A DNA stretch of 64,000 bases from Saprospiraceae bacterium (lineage in GTDB: Bacteria > Bacteroidota > Bacteroidia > Chitinophagales > Saprospiraceae): assembly GCA_013214355.1 (NCBI GenBank), contig JABSSL010000032.1, forward strand, positions 1 through 64,000. Direction: 5' to 3'. Shown in pieces: positions 61,882 to 64,000 of the stretch. Position 1 is the first letter of the stretch, and the number at the start of each line of letters is the position of its first letter. The notes below the pieces were generated by a model. The model searched no databases, was not told the DNA's origin, and saw only the letters and a program-made list of their open reading frames with translations. The translations under genes were made by a program, and so were the position numbers.

Positions 61882-62823
61882 ATGACTCACAGCAATAAAC
61901 AGCCCTTCCCCTTTGCCGCAGCCATATGCTATTCGGGTTTTCGAGAAGGGCAGCACCCGGGAGGAGAGCATCCGACTTATGAGCAGATTAAGGAGGATCT
62001 ATTGATCTTACAAGGTCATTGGAAGTACCTTCGCTTATATGATTGCGATCAGCACGCCCTGACTACTTTGGAAGTGATCCGTCAGGAGCGGCTCGACTTC
62101 CAAATTATGCTAGGAGCCTATATCGAGGCTGAAATGAACAACTTTGGTTGCCCCTGGGGTGGAGGAGTATATTCGGAAGAGCAATTAGACAAGAACAGAA
62201 CAAGTAATCTACAAAAGATCAATAAATTGATTGATCTCGCTAATCAGTATCCTGATATTATTTGTTCGCTATCTGCCGGAAATGAAGCTTGCGTAGATTG
62301 GACCGACCATTACGTTCCCGTCAATCGAGTAGTGGAGTACGTGAAACTCATCAAAAGGGGAGCAAAACAACCGGTGACCTTTTGCGAGAACTATGTTCCC
62401 TGGCTACATAAACTCAAGCCTCTAGCAGAAGTGGTAGATTTCATTTCTATCCATACCTATCCCGTTTGGGAATACAAGCACATTCATGAGGCTATCGGGT
62501 ATACTAAGGAAAACTACCAATCCGTAGCTAGCTTGTACCCCAATACGCCAGTTGTGATCACAGAAGCAGGCTGGACCACTCAATCCAATGGCCATGGCAT
62601 CAATCCTCAAAACGTCAATGAGGAGCTGCAAAAGACTTACTTCCAAGACCTCATGGAATGGACGGAAGCCGAACAGATCACAACCTTCGTCTTCGAAGCT
62701 TTTGACGAACCCTGGAAAGGTTCCGCTGATCCGATGGAGCCAGAGAAACACTGGGGTTTGTTTAAAGTAGATCGAAGCCCGAAGCTGGTGGTTGAACACT
62801 TGAGTCAGCAGCCCATTACATAG
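61882..62823 (+). CDS. GH17 enzyme without signal peptide (cytoplasmic), copy 3
   Basis: A 313-aa GH17 protein. I choose the ATG at 61882; an in-frame TTG at 61855 adds nine residues. Neither start gives a signal peptide. The acid/base fits Glu135 in LSAGNEACVDW and the nucleophile Glu228 in VITEAGWTT, and FVFEAFDEPWKG precedes the C-terminus. It has an insert with GCPWGGGVYSEEQ not seen in copy 2. It is separated from copy 2 by 277 bp, the largest gap among the glucan genes, so it may be transcribed separately. The role is likely processing of imported beta-1,3-glucan fragments. Confidence 0.87.
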   Translation: MTHSNKQPFPFAAAICYSGFREGQHPGGEHPTYEQIKEDLLILQGHWKYLRLYDCDQHALTTLEVIRQERLDFQIMLGAYIEAEMNNFGCPWGGGVYSEEQLDKNRTSNLQKINKLIDLANQYPDIICSLSAGNEACVDWTDHYVPVNRVVEYVKLIKRGAKQPVTFCENYVPWLHKLKPLAEVVDFISIHTYPVWEYKHIHEAIGYTKENYQSVASLYPNTPVVITEAGWTTQSNGHGINPQNVNEELQKTYFQDLMEWTEAEQITTFVFEAFDEPWKGSADPMEPEKHWGLFKVDRSPKLVVEHLSQQPIT

Positions 62824-62827
62824 TTAG

Positions 62828-62862
62828 ATAGCTGTCCGTAGTTTCAAACTACGGACAGCTAT
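62828..62862. terminator. Strong bidirectional terminator hairpin
   Basis: Arms 62828-62844 and 62846-62862 are exact reverse complements over 17 bp (ATAGCTGTCCGTAG... on the left), with TTTCAAA as the realistic loop. It starts 5 nt after the GH17 stop and lies 18 nt from the stop of the convergent GH78-like gene. Inward T/A runs are short, but position and stem strength fit a shared terminator. Confidence 0.7.
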
Positions 62863-62879
62863 GTAGTTGTTGATCCGTA

Positions 62880-64000
62880 CTAAAAAAGGATGCGGTACTT
62901 GCCATCACTTAGGGGTAGATGAGTTCCTTGTTGATGCTTGAGGGAAAGCTGCTGATCGTTGACCCTCATCCTTTTCTTTTCTTTGGGAGAGAAACCTTCT
63001 AGATCCAATACTACTTCCATGTTTTTGGGAATATCTAATGTCAACTCTTGAGTTTGACCTGTATTGCGCAGCCATTTTACCGACAGGATTCCCTGTGGAC
63101 AGGGAATTTGCCCTTGTGTATCAACGAGGGAAGTGGACGTAGGACGTATAAGCACTTTTTTCATGCCGGGCCGAATGGGTTGAACACCCAGCAGGAACTC
63201 CCCGAAAAGAGCAGGAGGGAAGCAGCTTTCCGTTTGCGCATCGCTACGACTGTGAGGCCTTACCTGACCGCTTCGGCCCGTTTTGTCGAGCCACCATTCC
63301 TCAAAGAGCGTTTGGTTGGTGTTGGGAGCCAGCATTTTGTCGAAGCGACGGCGGAACAGGGCTAGAGATTCATCAATATAGCCATAGTTGCACAATCCTT
63401 TATGTAGGAAATAGGACATAGCTGGCGTAACCATGATCATTCCGTTGGCCCTTTTGACATAGTTGAGTTCATCTTCCTCCAATAGTTGCTCGGCGACAGC
63501 CAGGGCTTGTTCTGGCGTGGCAATTTGTAGGGCGAGAGCCATGGCATTGGCGTGCTCCCCGGATTGGGGAGAGCGCTCTCCGTCGATTAAAGCGTCTGCG
63601 AATAATTGCTTTTCTTCATCCCAAAAGTATTCGCGAATGGATTGCCGGGCTAGCATTGCTCTTTCCCGAAATTGGTCTCCTGCTTTTTCCCCCAGCCAGT
63701 CCAAAACTTCGGCAAAATCTTCTAGTGCGCCTAGGTAATGACCATTGAGGTTGAGGTTGGCCCCTCGCCGATCAATGATGGCGTGATCCAGCCAGTAAGG
63801 GTAGGGCGGGTTATCAATAAGACCTAGATTGTTGGTATAGCTATGTAATAGGGCCATGAGCTTCCGAGCGGCGGGGAGCAACTGCCGAACCGTAATCTCA
63901 TCTCCTGAATGCAGGAAGTATTCCCGCAAGCTTCTGATCCAAAGGCAGTTGGAATCCATGATGATCATATAGTCATCTGCAGCTAAGGGAGCGTAGGCAG
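62880..64000 (-). CDS. GH78-like alpha-L-rhamnosidase, 5' part beyond the window
   Basis: The reading frame runs open to the window edge (AYAPLAADDY before the Met at 63968), so only the C-terminal 373 residues or so are seen. They contain the end of a six-hairpin barrel (DSNCLWIRSLREYFLHSGD, LDHAIIDRRGANLNLNGHYL, GEHANAMALALQI, TLFEEWWLDKTGRSG) and a C-terminal beta domain (GVQPIRPGMKKVLIRPT..PCPQGILSVKW) as in bacterial alpha-L-rhamnosidases. Related six-hairpin enzymes cannot be ruled out from this part. It is not closely similar to the GH78 protein at 24249. It faces region C and shares the hairpin at 62828, so it belongs to another unit to the right. Confidence 0.78.
   Translation of the reverse strand, partial: AYAPLAADDYMIIMDSNCLWIRSLREYFLHSGDEITVRQLLPAARKLMALLHSYTNNLGLIDNPPYPYWLDHAIIDRRGANLNLNGHYLGALEDFAEVLDWLGEKAGDQFRERAMLARQSIREYFWDEEKQLFADALIDGERSPQSGEHANAMALALQIATPEQALAVAEQLLEEDELNYVKRANGMIMVTPAMSYFLHKGLCNYGYIDESLALFRRRFDKMLAPNTNQTLFEEWWLDKTGRSGQVRPHSRSDAQTESCFPPALFGEFLLGVQPIRPGMKKVLIRPTSTSLVDTQGQIPCPQGILSVKWLRNTGQTQELTLDIPKNMEVVLDLEGFSPKEKKRMRVNDQQLSLKHQQGTHLPLSDGKYRILF

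Noticed and set aside
1-64000. Search for tRNA, rRNA, insertion sequences, prophage genes and CRISPR arrays
   Set aside because: No transposase or integrase protein, no tRNA-like cloverleaf and no regularly spaced short repeats were noticed. Covariance-model and IS searches would be needed to exclude small ones.

Overview
The window comes from a member of the Bacteroidota. The evidence is SusC/SusD pairs, an ECF sigma factor with FecR, TAnnTTTG-like promoter boxes, lipoprotein signal peptides and a CRTAC/ASPIC-type FG-GAP protein. A marine, polysaccharide-degrading Saprospiria/Lewinella-like organism would fit, but class level is an inference. I see no rRNA, tRNA, CRISPR array, prophage or transposase.

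Region A (about 1-34600) is a large polysaccharide utilization locus. On the minus strand, reading from about 24.1 kb down to 1.7 kb, lie two SUMF1-fold proteins, a GH50-like enzyme, an ECF sigma factor, FecR, an STN-containing SusC transducer, a second SusC, SusD, an FG-GAP/ASPIC lipoprotein, a GH42-like enzyme and a Tat-exported GH10 enzyme. A tannase-family esterase converges on the GH10 gene. On the plus strand from 24.2 to 34.6 kb is a tightly packed operon: GH78-type rhamnosidase, Cys-type sulfatase, heparinase II/III-like lyase candidate, a second GH42-like enzyme and an unrecognised secreted protein. The content suggests a sulfated, rhamnose-containing and probably uronic-acid-containing glycan; this is inference. 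A spaced inverted repeat (nnGGTTAC, 15 nt, GTAACCTT) lies upstream of at least four transcription units here. It could be the promoter or operator of the locus regulon.

Region B (34.7-41.3 kb) is not carbohydrate-specific: an eRF1-like small protein, an FtsH protease, a tandem universal stress protein, a stand-alone CBM48-like protein and an mlaE-mlaF-mlaD lipid transport operon.

Region C (41.4-62.8 kb) looks like a beta-1,3/1,6-glucan (laminarin) locus without any SusC or SusD. A membrane-spanning propeller/HTH regulator is divergent from a run of plus-strand genes: a clan GH-A glycosidase fused to an apparent outer-membrane beta-barrel, a lipoprotein with six tandem carbohydrate-binding-like repeats, GH16, a GH149-like beta-1,3-glucan phosphorylase, lipoprotein GH17, lipoprotein GH30, a GPH-family sugar transporter and two GH17 proteins without signal peptides. 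The proposed route is capture by the repeat lipoprotein, cutting and entry through the glycosidase-barrel fusion, trimming in the periplasm, import by the GPH transporter and phosphorolysis in the cytosol. The fusion and the missing SusCD pair are the most unusual things in the window.

The right edge (62.9-64.0 kb) holds the 3' part of another GH78-like gene on the minus strand, facing region C across a strong shared hairpin.
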